From Gluconobacter sphaericus NBRC 12467 (GTDB lineage Bacteria; Pseudomonadota; Alphaproteobacteria; Acetobacterales; Acetobacteraceae): a stretch of DNA of 64,000 nt. Below, in pieces: positions 29,229-38,514 of the stretch (position 1 is the stretch's first letter; the number at the start of each line of letters is the position of its first letter). A program made the position numbers and the translations under genes. Below the pieces are notes generated by a model. That model was not told where the DNA came from, searched no databases, and worked only from the letters and a program-made list of their open reading frames with translations. The DNA is taken from positions 62,001 through 126,000 of the forward strand of contig NZ_BJMK01000004.1 of NCBI RefSeq assembly GCF_006539125.1, read 5' to 3'.

Positions 29229-30071
29229 ATGACGCTTCTCCAGGCCCTCATCCTCGCCATCGTTCAGGGCATTACCGAACCCTTCCCGGTCAGCAGCCTC
29301 GGCCATGCCGTACTTCTGCCCGCGCTCCTGCACTGGGATCTGGACGAACACGCTCCGATGTTCCTGCCGTTCCTGACCATGCTGCATGTTGGCACGCTGG
29401 TCGCACTGGCCGGTGTGTTCTGGCGGGACTGGATGGCCATTCTGGGCGGCATATTCGGTCGTTACGGCAGTCATCGGCAGATGGAGGCGATTCGGATCTT
29501 TGGACTACTGGTCATCGCCACCATTCCCGCCGTTCTGGTTGGATGGCTTCTGGAGCATCGCCTGCGTGCCGTGTTCGGCACGCCCCTCGCCGTTGCGGGA
29601 TTCCTGATCCTCAATGGCTTCCTGCTGATGGTCACCGAATGGCTCCGACGTCAGAAGGGCTACCGCGACCACAAGCCCATCTCCACACTTACTCCCAAGG
29701 ATGCTGTGATCATCGGCATCTGGCAGTGCCTGGCTTTGCTGCCGGGTCTGTCCCGGTCAGGTGCGACCATGAATGGTGGCCTGCTGCGCGGTCTGGACCA
29801 TGAAACGGCCGCGCGGTTTTCGCTTCTGATGGCCCAACCCATTGTGCTTGCAGCCACGGTTCGTGAAGCCTGGCAGATGCGTCACATGACAATCTCACAC
29901 AACATCATGGTGCAGTGTGTCGCCGGTGCCGTCGTTGCCGGTCTGACCGCGCTGATATGCTCGCTCGTGATGCTACGCTTCTTTCGCAACCATGATGGCT
30001 GGGCCCTGACACCGTTTGGTGTTTACTGCATTATGGCCGGCTTTTTCGCCGGTGCCGCCATTCTTCTCTGA
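29229..30071 (+). CDS. uppP: Undecaprenyl-diphosphatase (UppP/BacA family)
   Basis: Membrane phosphatase that recycles undecaprenyl pyrophosphate to the monophosphate for cell-wall and polysaccharide synthesis. The 280-residue polytopic product has both family motifs: QGITEPFPVSSLGHA at residues 14-28 (the E/QxxxE motif) and LPGLSRSGATMNGG near 173. The first motif differs from the common TEFLPVSSxGH by a proline after the glutamate, which may mark a subfamily. It is divergent from mlaD, and an APC permease follows on the same strand. Confidence 0.92.
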   Translation: MTLLQALILAIVQGITEPFPVSSLGHAVLLPALLHWDLDEHAPMFLPFLTMLHVGTLVALAGVFWRDWMAILGGIFGRYGSHRQMEAIRIFGLLVIATIPAVLVGWLLEHRLRAVFGTPLAVAGFLILNGFLLMVTEWLRRQKGYRDHKPISTLTPKDAVIIGIWQCLALLPGLSRSGATMNGGLLRGLDHETAARFSLLMAQPIVLAATVREAWQMRHMTISHNIMVQCVAGAVVAGLTALICSLVMLRFFRNHDGWALTPFGVYCIMAGFFAGAAILL

Positions 30072-30109
30072 CCTTTCCAGCCGCCGTTTTTCGCGGCACA
30101 TTGCGGATC

Positions 30110-31651
30110 ATGCCAGCTTCGATACAATCTCCCCCAGATACTCGCGGACCAGACCGCCGGAAGACCCTTGAACAGGTCCTGTTCGAAAACGACACGAATG
30201 GCCTCAAGCGCAGCCTTACAGCCACTCAGTTGGTCATCCTCGGCGTCGGGTCCACGATCGGGGCGGGCATCTATGTCATGACCGGAACGGCCGCTGCGGA
30301 ATATGCAGGCCCTTCCGTGCTGATTTCCTTCGTTATCGCGGCACTGGCCTGCCTGTTCACGGCCTTTTCGTATGGCGAACTATCCTCGACCCTTCCGGTG
30401 TCAGGCTCGGCCTATTCCTACGCCTATATCTCGATGGGCGAGAAAGTGGCCTGGATGGTCGGCTGGCTGCTGCTGCTGGAATATGGCATTTCATGCGCGG
30501 CCGTCGCGGCAGGCCTGTCGGGCTATGCAAGCTCCCTGCTGGGCGTCACCGGCTTTCACATACCACCCGCGCTGACCCACGCAACGCTCCAGCCCGTACC
30601 CGGAACGGCCGGTGCACAGATCAGCGCCGACTGGCGGTTCGATCTGATCGGCTTTACCGCGACGATGCTGGTAACTGCCCTGTTGGTCCGGGGCGTCGAG
30701 GAATCCGCCCGCATCAACACCATGATCGTAGCACTCAAGGTCGGGGTACTGTTCGTATTCGTGGCGCTGGGCATCGGGGCCGTCAATCCAGCAAACTGGC
30801 ACCCGTTCATTCCCGCCAGTGAAGGCGGGTTCCATTACGGCGTACGCGGCATCTTCCGGGCAGCCTCGGTCATCTTCTTCGCCTATGTAGGGTTCGAAGC
30901 CGTTTCCACAGCTTCGGCCGAGGCCCGTAACCCCACCCGTGATGTTCCCATCGGCATCATCGGCAGCCTGCTGATCTGCACCATCGTCTACATGATCGTC
31001 GCGACCGTCCTGCTTGGCATCGTGCCCTATCGTGAACTGGACGTGCCGGATCCGCTCGCCATTGCCGTGAAGATCATGCAAACACCCTGGCTGTCCATGC
31101 TGGTCAATGTCGGGGCCACGATCGGCCTGTGCTCGGTCCTCATGGGCCTGATGTATGCGCAGTCCCGTGTCCTTCTGACCATCAGCCGCGACGGCCTAAT
31201 CCCGCAGATCTTCAGCGTCATTCATCCGAAATTTCGTACGCCGTGGATCGGAACGATCGTCCTTGGCGTCGTAGTGGCCCTCATTACAGCAACGCTGCCG
31301 ATCGACATCATCAGTGACCTCGTTTCCATCGGCACCGCCGCAGCGTTCGGGATTGTCTGCTTCACGGTCATCTGGCAGCGCAACACGCGGCCTGACATCG
31401 TGCGTCCCTTCAGCGTCCCGCTGGGCGGTATCCGCATCCGCGGGATCTGGATCGGCACGACACCCGCGCTCGGCATCCTGTTCTGCCTCGTCATGACTAT
31501 TCCGCTGGTCTCGGACATGGTTCACGCCGTCACCAGCGGCAATCCAGTCCCGCTAATCCTTCTGGTAACCTATCTGGCGCTGGGCATTGCAACTTACGCC
31601 TTCTACGGGCGGCGTCATTCAAAAATGCGCCCCGGGCATCCATCAGTCTGA
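30110..31651 (+). CDS. APC-family amino acid permease
   Basis: A 513-residue, 12-segment membrane transporter of the amino acid-polyamine-organocation superfamily, closest in style to cationic amino acid (CAT-type) permeases. It has the first-helix signature LGVGSTIGAGIYVMTG near residue 46 and FVIAALACLFTAFSYGELSS in the second helix. Substrate cannot be told from sequence. I use ATG 30110 rather than TTG 30101. The last nine bases overlap the convergent MscS gene. Confidence 0.88.
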   Translation: MPASIQSPPDTRGPDRRKTLEQVLFENDTNGLKRSLTATQLVILGVGSTIGAGIYVMTGTAAAEYAGPSVLISFVIAALACLFTAFSYGELSSTLPVSGSAYSYAYISMGEKVAWMVGWLLLLEYGISCAAVAAGLSGYASSLLGVTGFHIPPALTHATLQPVPGTAGAQISADWRFDLIGFTATMLVTALLVRGVEESARINTMIVALKVGVLFVFVALGIGAVNPANWHPFIPASEGGFHYGVRGIFRAASVIFFAYVGFEAVSTASAEARNPTRDVPIGIIGSLLICTIVYMIVATVLLGIVPYRELDVPDPLAIAVKIMQTPWLSMLVNVGATIGLCSVLMGLMYAQSRVLLTISRDGLIPQIFSVIHPKFRTPWIGTIVLGVVVALITATLPIDIISDLVSIGTAAAFGIVCFTVIWQRNTRPDIVRPFSVPLGGIRIRGIWIGTTPALGILFCLVMTIPLVSDMVHAVTSGNPVPLILLVTYLALGIATYAFYGRRHSKMRPGHPSV

Positions 31652-32848
31652 CGACATCGACGAACTGCCGGGCCCCATACCCGGGCCCATATAGCTTCCC
31701 GACGGAGGCCGGCTGATCGGGGGCGCCATCCGTTCCCAGGGCTCCTGAGCCCCAGCTGCTGGCGGCATCATGGAAAAACGCGAACGAGGCAACGCCTCGG
31801 GGCATTCATCACGGATGCGGGCGATGATTTTCTCACGGATATCACACCGCAGATCCCAGCTCTGAAGAGCTGTGCGCGCACTGGCGATGATGCGGATGGA
31901 CATGACATGCGCATCGCAATCCGCTACCTGAACGTCGAACACGCGCCCGTCCCAGAGTGGACATCCCCGCACGATTTCGTTCAGCATTTCGCGGATCTTG
32001 TCCATCGGCGCCTGATAATCGACCCACAGGAACACAACGCCAATGATGGCCGCAGAATTATGCGTCCAGTTCTCGAACTGGTTTTCCAGAAAATACGAGA
32101 TCGGCACGATATGCCGCCGCCAGTCCCAGACCCGCAGTACCACATAAGTCGCGTTGATTTCCTCAACCCAGCACCAGTCGCCATTGATGATGATCAGATC
32201 TTCCATCCGGATCGGCTGGGTCAACGCGATCTGGACACCTGCAATCAGGTTCGTCAGCAGCCCGCGTGCGGACAGACCGACGATCAGGGACGCTGCCCCC
32301 GCAGACGCGAACAGGGACAGCCCGTACTGCTTGACCGACGGAAACAGCATAAGCGCCGAGGCCACAGTCACGATGCCCACCAGAATTTCCGTCAACCGTC
32401 GCAGGACGCGGATCTGCGTCTGGTGCGAGCGGATCATGATGTCGTCGGTCTCTTCGCGCGCCGCCAGGCGGTTGAGATAGACCTCCGTCATGATCCGGAA
32501 GACCATGATGGCCGAGAACCCGAAAGTCAGAATCAGCAGGAACAGGAAGAAGAGCTGAAGATCGTCTTCCTGCGCCGCCGTAAATCCCGTTGCAGCCGGC
32601 AGCGCGGACAGCATGGCCAGGAGCGCCACCATCAGCCGCGTAGGCCTACGCAGGGAAGAGACGATGCGCCGGATCAGCGCAGCCTTGCGCGATCCCGGTA
32701 TCCGCAGAAGCTGCGTCGTCACCAGATTGCCGCAATAGAACGCCAGCACCCCCACAACCACCAGCATCAGCACCGAAACGACGGAAGCAGGCAGCCAGGT
32801 GAAGTAGGACCGTATGGCAAACAGGGTGCTGACAAAATGTTGCGTCAC
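31643..32848 (-). CDS. MscS-family mechanosensitive ion channel
   Basis: A 401-residue small-conductance mechanosensitive channel protein that should release solutes on osmotic downshock. Four hydrophobic segments precede the pore helix (FASAGAASLIVGLSARGLLTNLIAGVQIA, about residues 176-204, rich in Gly and Ala as in MscS). The beta domain (PIRMEDLIIINGDWCWVEEINATYVVLRVWD) and a cytoplasmic cage domain follow. The C-terminal tail is rich in proline, glycine and methionine. It converges with the APC permease and begins 200 bases from the tRNA gene on the other strand. Confidence 0.92.
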   Translation of the reverse strand: MTQHFVSTLFAIRSYFTWLPASVVSVLMLVVVGVLAFYCGNLVTTQLLRIPGSRKAALIRRIVSSLRRPTRLMVALLAMLSALPAATGFTAAQEDDLQLFFLFLLILTFGFSAIMVFRIMTEVYLNRLAAREETDDIMIRSHQTQIRVLRRLTEILVGIVTVASALMLFPSVKQYGLSLFASAGAASLIVGLSARGLLTNLIAGVQIALTQPIRMEDLIIINGDWCWVEEINATYVVLRVWDWRRHIVPISYFLENQFENWTHNSAAIIGVVFLWVDYQAPMDKIREMLNEIVRGCPLWDGRVFDVQVADCDAHVMSIRIIASARTALQSWDLRCDIREKIIARIRDECPEALPRSRFSMMPPAAGAQEPWERMAPPISRPPSGSYMGPGMGPGSSSMSSD

Positions 32849-32990
32849 CAGATGAAGGACTCCTTGCGTTAAAAGGAATTGCGGGCCTGAAAGAGGCCAA
32901 ATGGATTGGAAAACCGTGATACCTCAAATGCCACGGGCACCCCGGCCAATGCGACCCGTAAAAACATCTTATTTTCCCGGGGCTAACGTG

Positions 32991-33019
32991 TTGACACCCT
33001 GAAAGATCCCCCTTAAAAC
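32991..33019 (+). promoter_or_regulatory. Promoter of tRNA-Met
   Basis: A perfect -35 TTGACA at 32991-32996 and a -10-like TAAAAC at 33014-33019 are spaced by 17 bases, 32 bases before the mature tRNA. The stretch after the -10 is GC-rich, as in stringently controlled stable-RNA promoters. Confidence 0.65.
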
Positions 33020-33051
33020 CCCGCGACAACGCCGGTTAACCCCGGCCGGAT

Positions 33052-33126
33052 GGCGGTGTAGCTCAGTGGTAGAGCAGGGGAATCATAATCCCTTGGTCGG
33101 CGGTTCAAATCCGTCCACCGCTACCA
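33052..33126 (+). tRNA. tRNA-Met (anticodon CAT)
   Basis: A 75-base cloverleaf with encoded CCA. The acceptor GGCGGTG pairs with CACCGCT (terminal G-U pair). The D arm is GCTCAGTGGTAGAGC, the anticodon arm is GGGGA-ATCATAA-TCCCT with anticodon CAT, and the T arm contains GGTTCAAATCC. The G-U end pair rather than a mismatch, and the overall sequence, fit elongator Met; tRNA-Ile2, which also has CAT in DNA, is the alternative. Confidence 0.93.
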
Positions 33127-33202
33127 TCCCTTTTCCCGAAAACAGAAAATTCATTGCGGCGATGCCCTGCTGCGCGGGACCGTTTCCTGTATTCTGCCCA
33201 GC

Positions 33203-34072
33203 ATGATCAAGAAACCCCTCGCCGTCGTGACGATGGTCTATAACGAGCCGGAACATCTTCAGCTCTGGCGCCGTCATTATAGCGCGCAAGTCGGAGAAGG
33301 CGCCTGCTACGTAATCGATCACGGATCGGATGACAGCTCGACCGCCCATCTGGGGCAGGTCAACGTCGTCCGGATCCCCCGCTCTCCGCAGGACGATGAA
33401 CGCCGCACCCGATCAATCGGAAAATTCTGCGACAGTCTGCTCGAATGGTATGACAGCGTCATTTATACGGACGTAGACGAAATCCTGCTCGCTGACCCGG
33501 CTTTCGTCCCTTCCCTGACGGAATTCGCACTCCTGAACCGCACCCCGATCGTCACCGCCACAGGGTTTGACGTCATTCATATCCCGGACGAAGAGGCGAC
33601 GCTCGACTACAGCCGCCCCTTCTCCCTGCAACGTCGCCATCTCCGCTTCTCCAGCGCGATGTGCAAACCGGTCCTGACCCGTACACCCATTACTTGGGCC
33701 CCCGGCTTTCACTGCTGCGAGGAAGCCGTTCCCAGCCTTGCAGCGCCGCTTTTCCTGTTCCATCTCCGCTACGCGGATCTGGCGTCAGGACTGAAGCGGC
33801 TGGAACGCACCCGCAGACAGCCCTGGATTTCCGAGAACGTCGGGCGCCACCAGCGTCTGGAAAACACGGACTGGGAGAACATGCTGCGCAGCATGGCTGG
33901 ACTGCCCCGAACGGACAGCACGCTCGATAACCGTGACGCGCGTCTGAGCCATTGGCGCCAACAGGTCGAAGACAGTGCGCAGACACGGTTAGATGACCGA
34001 TACCGTCTTGATCTCCATCTGAGCGGCACAGAATTGTGGCGCGTTCCCGAGCGGTTCGTAGGGCGGGTCTGA
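33203..34072 (+). CDS. Glycosyltransferase family 2-like protein
   Basis: A 289-residue cytoplasmic-type glycosyltransferase. It begins PLAVVTMVYNEPEHLQLWRRHY, the usual GT-A opening strand, continues with VIDHGSDDSS, and has a DxD-type metal and nucleotide-sugar motif in VIYTDVDEILLAD near residue 92. The pattern resembles the group that includes GT2/GT92-like 'DUF' glycosyltransferases; donor and acceptor are unknown. No polysaccharide cluster surrounds it, since it lies alone between tRNA-Met and DUF4167. A strong terminator follows the stop. Confidence 0.75.
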   Translation: MIKKPLAVVTMVYNEPEHLQLWRRHYSAQVGEGACYVIDHGSDDSSTAHLGQVNVVRIPRSPQDDERRTRSIGKFCDSLLEWYDSVIYTDVDEILLADPAFVPSLTEFALLNRTPIVTATGFDVIHIPDEEATLDYSRPFSLQRRHLRFSSAMCKPVLTRTPITWAPGFHCCEEAVPSLAAPLFLFHLRYADLASGLKRLERTRRQPWISENVGRHQRLENTDWENMLRSMAGLPRTDSTLDNRDARLSHWRQQVEDSAQTRLDDRYRLDLHLSGTELWRVPERFVGRV

Positions 34073-34075
34073 GAC

Positions 34076-34111
34076 AAAAAAAGCCGACCCTTTACGGGAT
34101 CGGCTTTTTTT
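34076..34111. terminator. Bidirectional-looking rho-independent terminator
   Basis: An AGCCGA-CCC stem pairs with GGG-a-TCGGCT around a TTTAC loop, with seven A before and seven T after. It can serve the glycosyltransferase on plus and the DUF4167 gene on minus, which ends 19 bases beyond. Confidence 0.88.
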
Positions 34112-34130
34112 GTCTGTCTGAATCGAGGCT

Positions 34131-34589
34131 TTAGTCCGCCTCGACTTCAGCCATACGATGATCCTGATCATCTTCCGAGGGACGCTCAGTATTGTGTTCG
34201 GCGTCCTGTTCCTGCGAGGGCTGCTCCTCTTCGGAACGCTCGCCACGAGGCTCCCGCCTGTCTTCATAAGCGCGCTGGCGCTGCTGCTGGCGCTCGGTGC
34301 GCTCCTGCTGGCTCTTCTCGGCAGCCTGGTTCATGGCATTGAGAATACGGAAATAATGCTCCGCATGCTGGAAATAGGCTTCTGCAAGAATGCGGTCGCC
34401 AGTTCCGGTCGCGTCGCGGCCCAGCTGGAGATACTTCTCGAACAGCTGCTGCGCCGTACCACGGACCCGCAGATCGGGTCCGTTACTGTCAAACACATGG
34501 TTGCGGTTCAGAGGTGTCTGGGCATTGCTGCTGCGTGATGGCCCACTACCCGCACGATGATGCCGGCCTCTTATGCGCTTCATATTCAT
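34131..34589 (-). CDS. DUF4167 domain protein (possible nucleic-acid binding)
   Basis: The product is about 152 residues from the ATG at 34589 (MNMKRIRGRHHRAG). It has an arginine-rich start, then the DUF4167 core HVFDSNGPDLRVRGTAQQLFEKYLQLGRDATGTGDRILAEAYFQHAEHYFRIL, and a long Arg/Glu/Gln-rich low-complexity tail. DUF4167 is widespread in alphaproteobacteria, usually just downstream of prmC as here, and its function is not established; the basic head and tail suggest RNA or ribosome contact. The frame is open to 34733, but those residues look non-coding. Confidence 0.85.
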   Translation of the reverse strand: MNMKRIRGRHHRAGSGPSRSSNAQTPLNRNHVFDSNGPDLRVRGTAQQLFEKYLQLGRDATGTGDRILAEAYFQHAEHYFRILNAMNQAAEKSQQERTERQQQRQRAYEDRREPRGERSEEEQPSQEQDAEHNTERPSEDDQDHRMAEVEAD

Positions 34590-34817
34590 CGACCCGTGAT
34601 GCACTTTCATGATGACGTGAACCGTTCCGCAACTGCAGAAAGTCCGACCGCCGCTGTCGAAAAAGACGTTTGTCTGTTCCGCTATGGCTGAACCCAGCTC
34701 AGCCAGTCTTCCATCGTCAGTGCATGATGACATGAACGATGGGCAAAGATGCGCCTGACAGTGCTTGCAAAAACACCCTCAATTCACATGCATTGGCTTT
34801 AGCAATACCAAGTTTCA

Positions 34818-35699
34818 TCAGTCAAGCCAACGGTTTTTCGTCACGATCCGCCCCCGCGCGTCCGATTGCAGGACGAGGGCTCTTTCGATGCCGCCCAGAT
34901 CGGCCCTATGCGCCACGTCCCGCAGCCCGCTCGACACTCCCAGAGCAGAGACCGCATCGATCTGCCCGATCCCCATCTCCAGGATCCCGTACCCGCCCGG
35001 GACCAGAAGCGTAGGCAACGCAGCGCAGAGAATGCGATAGGCATCCAGCCCGTCTGTCCCGCCATCCAGAGCCCGCGCCGGCTCATACTGCAAGACTTCG
35101 GGCATCAGTCCCGCCAGATCCCCGGTCTCGATGTAAGGCGGATTGGACAGAACCACGTCAAAGCGGGCGTTCAGTGCATCCGCCCAGCTTCCGGCCAGAA
35201 AGACGCTACGTTTTCCCAGCCCGGTCCGGATGGCATTGCGCCTTGCCAGTGCCGCCGCCTGCGGAGACAGATCCACGCCGACACCCCTAGCTTGCGGATA
35301 TTCGGACAGGGCCGCCAGCAGCAAACAGCCTGTTCCTGTTCCAAGGTCGAGAATGGAGATCGGCTCGTTGCGGTCCGGACAGACATCCAGCAAGGCTTCG
35401 ATCAAGGCTTCGCTGTCGGCTCTGGGAATCAACGTGTCACGCCCTGTTTCCAGATCCAGCGTCCAGAATCCGGTCTCTCCCGTGATGAACGCCAGAGGTT
35501 CCCGCTCCAGACGCCGCTTCAGAGCCTCTGCGAATCGTAGCTCTTGCGCAGGCTCTACATCGTCCAGAGATAGAAGACCGGCTAGATCCCGTCCTGTCGC
35601 CCAGCATAGCAGGAGCCGAGCCTCACGGCGCGCATCCTCGACCCCGGCCTGCTCCAGCGCCTCTGACGCCTCCCGCAAAAGATCATCTTTGGCCATCAT
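34818..35699 (-). CDS. prmC: Peptide chain release factor N5-glutamine methyltransferase
   Basis: PrmC (HemK) methylates the GGQ glutamine of release factors RF1 and RF2. The 293-residue product has an N-terminal helical domain, the SAM-binding motif ILDLGTGTGCLLLAAL near residue 116, and the substrate-binding motif LSNPPYIE near residue 185. I start at ATG 35699 (MMAKDDLL); the frame is open another 154 codons upstream, but that stretch is antisense to a separate plus-strand gene. prfA lies upstream on the same strand, but the opposite-strand gene at 35727-36197 separates them. Confidence 0.94.
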   Translation of the reverse strand: MMAKDDLLREASEALEQAGVEDARREARLLLCWATGRDLAGLLSLDDVEPAQELRFAEALKRRLEREPLAFITGETGFWTLDLETGRDTLIPRADSEALIEALLDVCPDRNEPISILDLGTGTGCLLLAALSEYPQARGVGVDLSPQAAALARRNAIRTGLGKRSVFLAGSWADALNARFDVVLSNPPYIETGDLAGLMPEVLQYEPARALDGGTDGLDAYRILCAALPTLLVPGGYGILEMGIGQIDAVSALGVSSGLRDVAHRADLGGIERALVLQSDARGRIVTKNRWLD

Positions 35700-35726
35700 T
35701 GCCGCGAACCTGTTATAGTTGGTGTC

Positions 35727-36197
35727 ATGAAGTCCAAACGCGCCTTCCTCTATTCCGCCCTGCTGCTTGGCTGCACGCTCAATCCTGTTCACGCCCAGTC
35801 GGAACTGTCCACGGAACTGCCCACGTCCTTTACCGTGACGGACGAGCGCGCGCCCGAAGAAATTTCGGAAGTCTCGCGCCTGTATCTGGACGGCAATCTG
35901 GTTGCGACCTTCAAACTGGGACTGTCCAAGGCCCATGAGACGCAGACGATCCCGCTTCCTGTCGGCCGGTTCGATGTCGATTATGCCCTGTGTGGCGAAA
36001 TCACCATCGTCCATAACGGGCATCAGGAAACCCATCAGGTCAGCAGCGAAGGACAGCTCCACCATCCCGAAGGGCATTCGCTCGACGCCGTGGGGACCAA
36101 TAACTTCACCGATTTCTTTCTGGTCGACTACGACGATGCTGCTGTTGCCACCCACCGGCATGGCCGCGCCGCCGTCTGCGCGACACCCAATACCTGA
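35727..36197 (+). CDS. Small secreted protein of unknown function
   Basis: A 156-residue product with a clear signal peptide (MKSKRAFLYSALLLGCTLNPVHA). I do not recognise the family. The mature part contains VSRLYLDGNLVATFKLG and VDYALCGEITIVHNGHQETH, suggesting a beta-sandwich, with histidines spread over the last half and two cysteines, one at CGEI and one near the end. It lies divergent from prmC (27 bases apart) and convergent with prfA (three bases between stops), so it splits the usual prfA-prmC pair. Confidence 0.65.
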   Translation: MKSKRAFLYSALLLGCTLNPVHAQSELSTELPTSFTVTDERAPEEISEVSRLYLDGNLVATFKLGLSKAHETQTIPLPVGRFDVDYALCGEITIVHNGHQETHQVSSEGQLHHPEGHSLDAVGTNNFTDFFLVDYDDAAVATHRHGRAAVCATPNT

Positions 36198-36200
36198 GGC

Positions 36201-37262
36201 TCAGAACCCTTCGGCGGCGAGTAGTTCCGTCTGCTCCTCGCGGGTCAGGGTATCGATGATCTCATCGAACTCACCGCTCATGATCCGGTCGATCTTGTAG
36301 AGGGTCAGATTGATCCGGTGATCCGTCACACGCCCTTGCGGAAAATTGTAGGTCCGGATGCGCTCTGAACGATCGCCCGTCCCGACCTGTGATTTCCGGT
36401 CCGCAGCCCGGGTGGCATGCAGCTGTGCGCGTTCCCGCTCATAAAGCCGGGCACGCAGGATCTTCATGGCCTTGGCCTTGTTCTTGTGCTGGCTTTTCTC
36501 TTCCTGCATCGCCACGACAATACCGCTGGGCATGTGCGTAATGCGAACCGCACTCTCGGTCTTGTTGACGTGCTGGCCGCCTGCCCCCGAGGCCCGGTAG
36601 ACGTCAATCCGTAGATCATCGTCATTGACCGTCACATCGACTTCTTCGGCTTCAGGAAGCACGGCCACTGTCACCGTCGAGGTGTGGATCCGTCCCTGAC
36701 TTTCCGTTGCCGGAACGCGCTGCACCCGATGCACTCCGGACTCGTATTTCAGACGCGCAAAAACCGACCGGCCTGAAATGGTCGCCATGCCTTCCTTGAG
36801 ACCGGCAACTTCATTTTCGGCATATTCCATGACCTCGAAACGCCAGCCATTCTGTTCGGAAAAACGACGGTAGGCATCAAACAGTTCCGCAGCGAACAGT
36901 CCCGCCTCATCACCGCCCGCTGCGGGGCGGATTTCAAGGATGGCACTACGCTCATCCGCTGCATCTTTCGGCAGAAGCGTCAAACGCAGGGCATACTGAA
37001 GATCGGGCAAGGTCGCCTCGATCTCTGCCAGCTCCATCTGGGCCAACTCACGCATTTCTGGATCATCAAGCAGAGCCTGCGCCCCGGCTTTCTGTTCCTC
37101 AGCGCTTTTCCAGGCTTGGATGGAAGTGACCACGGGTTCCAGTTCAGCATATTCCTGCGACAGACGGGTGAAATCCTCACCCGTCAGTTCACCGGAAGAC
37201 ATTAAAGCCTGGACTTCCTCCGAACGCGCAACAATCCGCTCAAGCCTGTCGTCAAAAGCCAT
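36201..37262 (-). CDS. prfA: Peptide chain release factor 1
   Basis: RF1 recognises UAA and UAG and triggers peptide release. The 353-residue product has the GGQ motif in [19 protein letters not shown] near residue 230, the codon-recognition region, and the family start FDDRLERIV. Its length is typical. It follows hisS on the same strand after four bases and so is in the ispG-hisS-prfA operon. Confidence 0.97.
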   Translation of the reverse strand: MAFDDRLERIVARSEEVQALMSSGELTGEDFTRLSQEYAELEPVVTSIQAWKSAEEQKAGAQALLDDPEMRELAQMELAEIEATLPDLQYALRLTLLPKDAADERSAILEIRPAAGGDEAGLFAAELFDAYRRFSEQNGWRFEVMEYAENEVAGLKEGMATISGRSVFARLKYESGVHRVQRVPATESQGRIHTSTVTVAVLPEAEEVDVTVNDDDLRIDVYRASGAGGQHVNKTESAVRITHMPSGIVVAMQEEKSQHKNKAKAMKILRARLYERERAQLHATRAADRKSQVGTGDRSERIRTYNFPQGRVTDHRINLTLYKIDRIMSGEFDEIIDTLTREEQTELLAAEGF

Positions 37263-37266
37263 CTGC

Positions 37267-38514
37267 TCAGGGGCGTCCTGCGCTCAGAACCTGTACCAGC
37301 TCTGCAACCGGTACTTCCTGCTGCTCGCGGCTCGAAAGGTCCCGAAGCTGCACAATATTTTTGGCGATTTCCTCATCACCCAGAACAATCGCATGGGATG
37401 CGCCGGACTTCACAACGCGCTCCATGCGCTTCTTCATATTGCCACGGGTCTCAATCTCAGCTCGCAGACCAGCCAAACGCAGAGCACGAGCAATGGACGC
37501 GGCTTTTAGAACAGCCACATCTCCCATCGGCACCAGCGCAATTCCAGCCGGAAGTTCGGGCACGCTATCCAGCAACATTGCCAGACGCTCGATCCCGCCA
37601 GCCCAGCCGATCGCCGGGATCGCCGGACCGCCCATCTGCTCAACAAGACCTTCATAGCGACCACCGGCCAGTACGGTGCCCTGAGCCCCGAGTTTCGAGG
37701 TCACGAACTCAAAGGCCGTGTGGCTGTAATAATCAAGCCCCCGGACGATGCGCGGGTTCTCGATGAAATCCACGCCAAAGGCCTGGAGGCTGTCGCGCAG
37801 CATGTCCCAGAACTGGCGGGACTCATCGTTTAGATAATCCGCAAAGGCCGGAGCGTCGTCGAGCAGCTTGCGGTCCTGCTCGGATTTGCTGTCCAGAATG
37901 CGTAGCGGATTGGCTTCAAGCCGGATCCGGCTTTCTTCAGACAGCGCATCGGCATGGTCACGGAAATACGCCACCAGTGCTTCTCGCCAAGCCTGACGGC
38001 TGGCCAGATCGCCAAGCGTGTTGAGTTCTAGCGTGACGTGATCGCCCAAACCCAGCTCGCGCAGAATGTCCTGCGCCATGGCGATCGTCTCGGCATCCCG
38101 AAGCGGGCTTTCCGCACCGATCAGCTCTGCACCGATCTGATGGAACTGGCGGTAACGCCCTTTCTGCGGGCGTTCGTAACGGAACATCGGCCCGTGATAG
38201 AAAACCTTCTGCGGCAGGGACTGCGTCAGACCGTTCGTAACCAGCGCCCGGCAGATTGCTGCCGTCCCCTCGGGTCGCAGAGTGATGCTCTCACCGCCAC
38301 GATCCTCGAACGTGTACATTTCCTTGGACACGACATCGGATGTCTCGCCGAGGGTACGCGAAAAGACGCGCGTATCCTCGAAAATAGGCGTGCTCCATTC
38401 CTCGAAACCATAGGTCCGCAGAACCCGGCGCGCCGTCTCCACGACATGGTGGTGGCGGCGCATCGTCTCGCCAATAAGGTCGTGTGTCCCGCGGGGCGGC
38501 TGAAGTCCGGACAT
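37267..38514 (-). CDS. hisS: Histidyl-tRNA synthetase
   Basis: Class II synthetase charging tRNA-His. The 415-residue product starts [13 protein letters not shown] (motif 1 region), has the motif 2 segment [26 protein letters not shown] near residue 105, the HisRS signature [17 protein letters not shown] near 258, and motif 3 [11 protein letters not shown] near 307. Its ATG overlaps the ispG stop by one base, indicating translational coupling. Confidence 0.97.
   Translation of the reverse strand: MSGLQPPRGTHDLIGETMRRHHHVVETARRVLRTYGFEEWSTPIFEDTRVFSRTLGETSDVVSKEMYTFEDRGGESITLRPEGTAAICRALVTNGLTQSLPQKVFYHGPMFRYERPQKGRYRQFHQIGAELIGAESPLRDAETIAMAQDILRELGLGDHVTLELNTLGDLASRQAWREALVAYFRDHADALSEESRIRLEANPLRILDSKSEQDRKLLDDAPAFADYLNDESRQFWDMLRDSLQAFGVDFIENPRIVRGLDYYSHTAFEFVTSKLGAQGTVLAGGRYEGLVEQMGGPAIPAIGWAGGIERLAMLLDSVPELPAGIALVPMGDVAVLKAASIARALRLAGLRAEIETRGNMKKRMERVVKSGASHAIVLGDEEIAKNIVQLRDLSSREQQEVPVAELVQVLSAGRP

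Noticed and set aside
31907-32872. 321-codon open frame on plus opposite the MscS gene
   Set aside because: Gln/Arg/His-rich antisense shadow of a membrane protein.
34158-34538. Hydrophobic 126-codon open frame on plus opposite the DUF4167 gene
   Set aside because: It is the antisense of an Arg/Glu/Gln-rich tail, which reads as a leucine-rich false membrane protein.
35700-36161. In-frame 154-codon extension at the 5' end of prmC
   Set aside because: It is antisense to the signal-peptide gene at 35727-36197 and has no similarity to PrmC.
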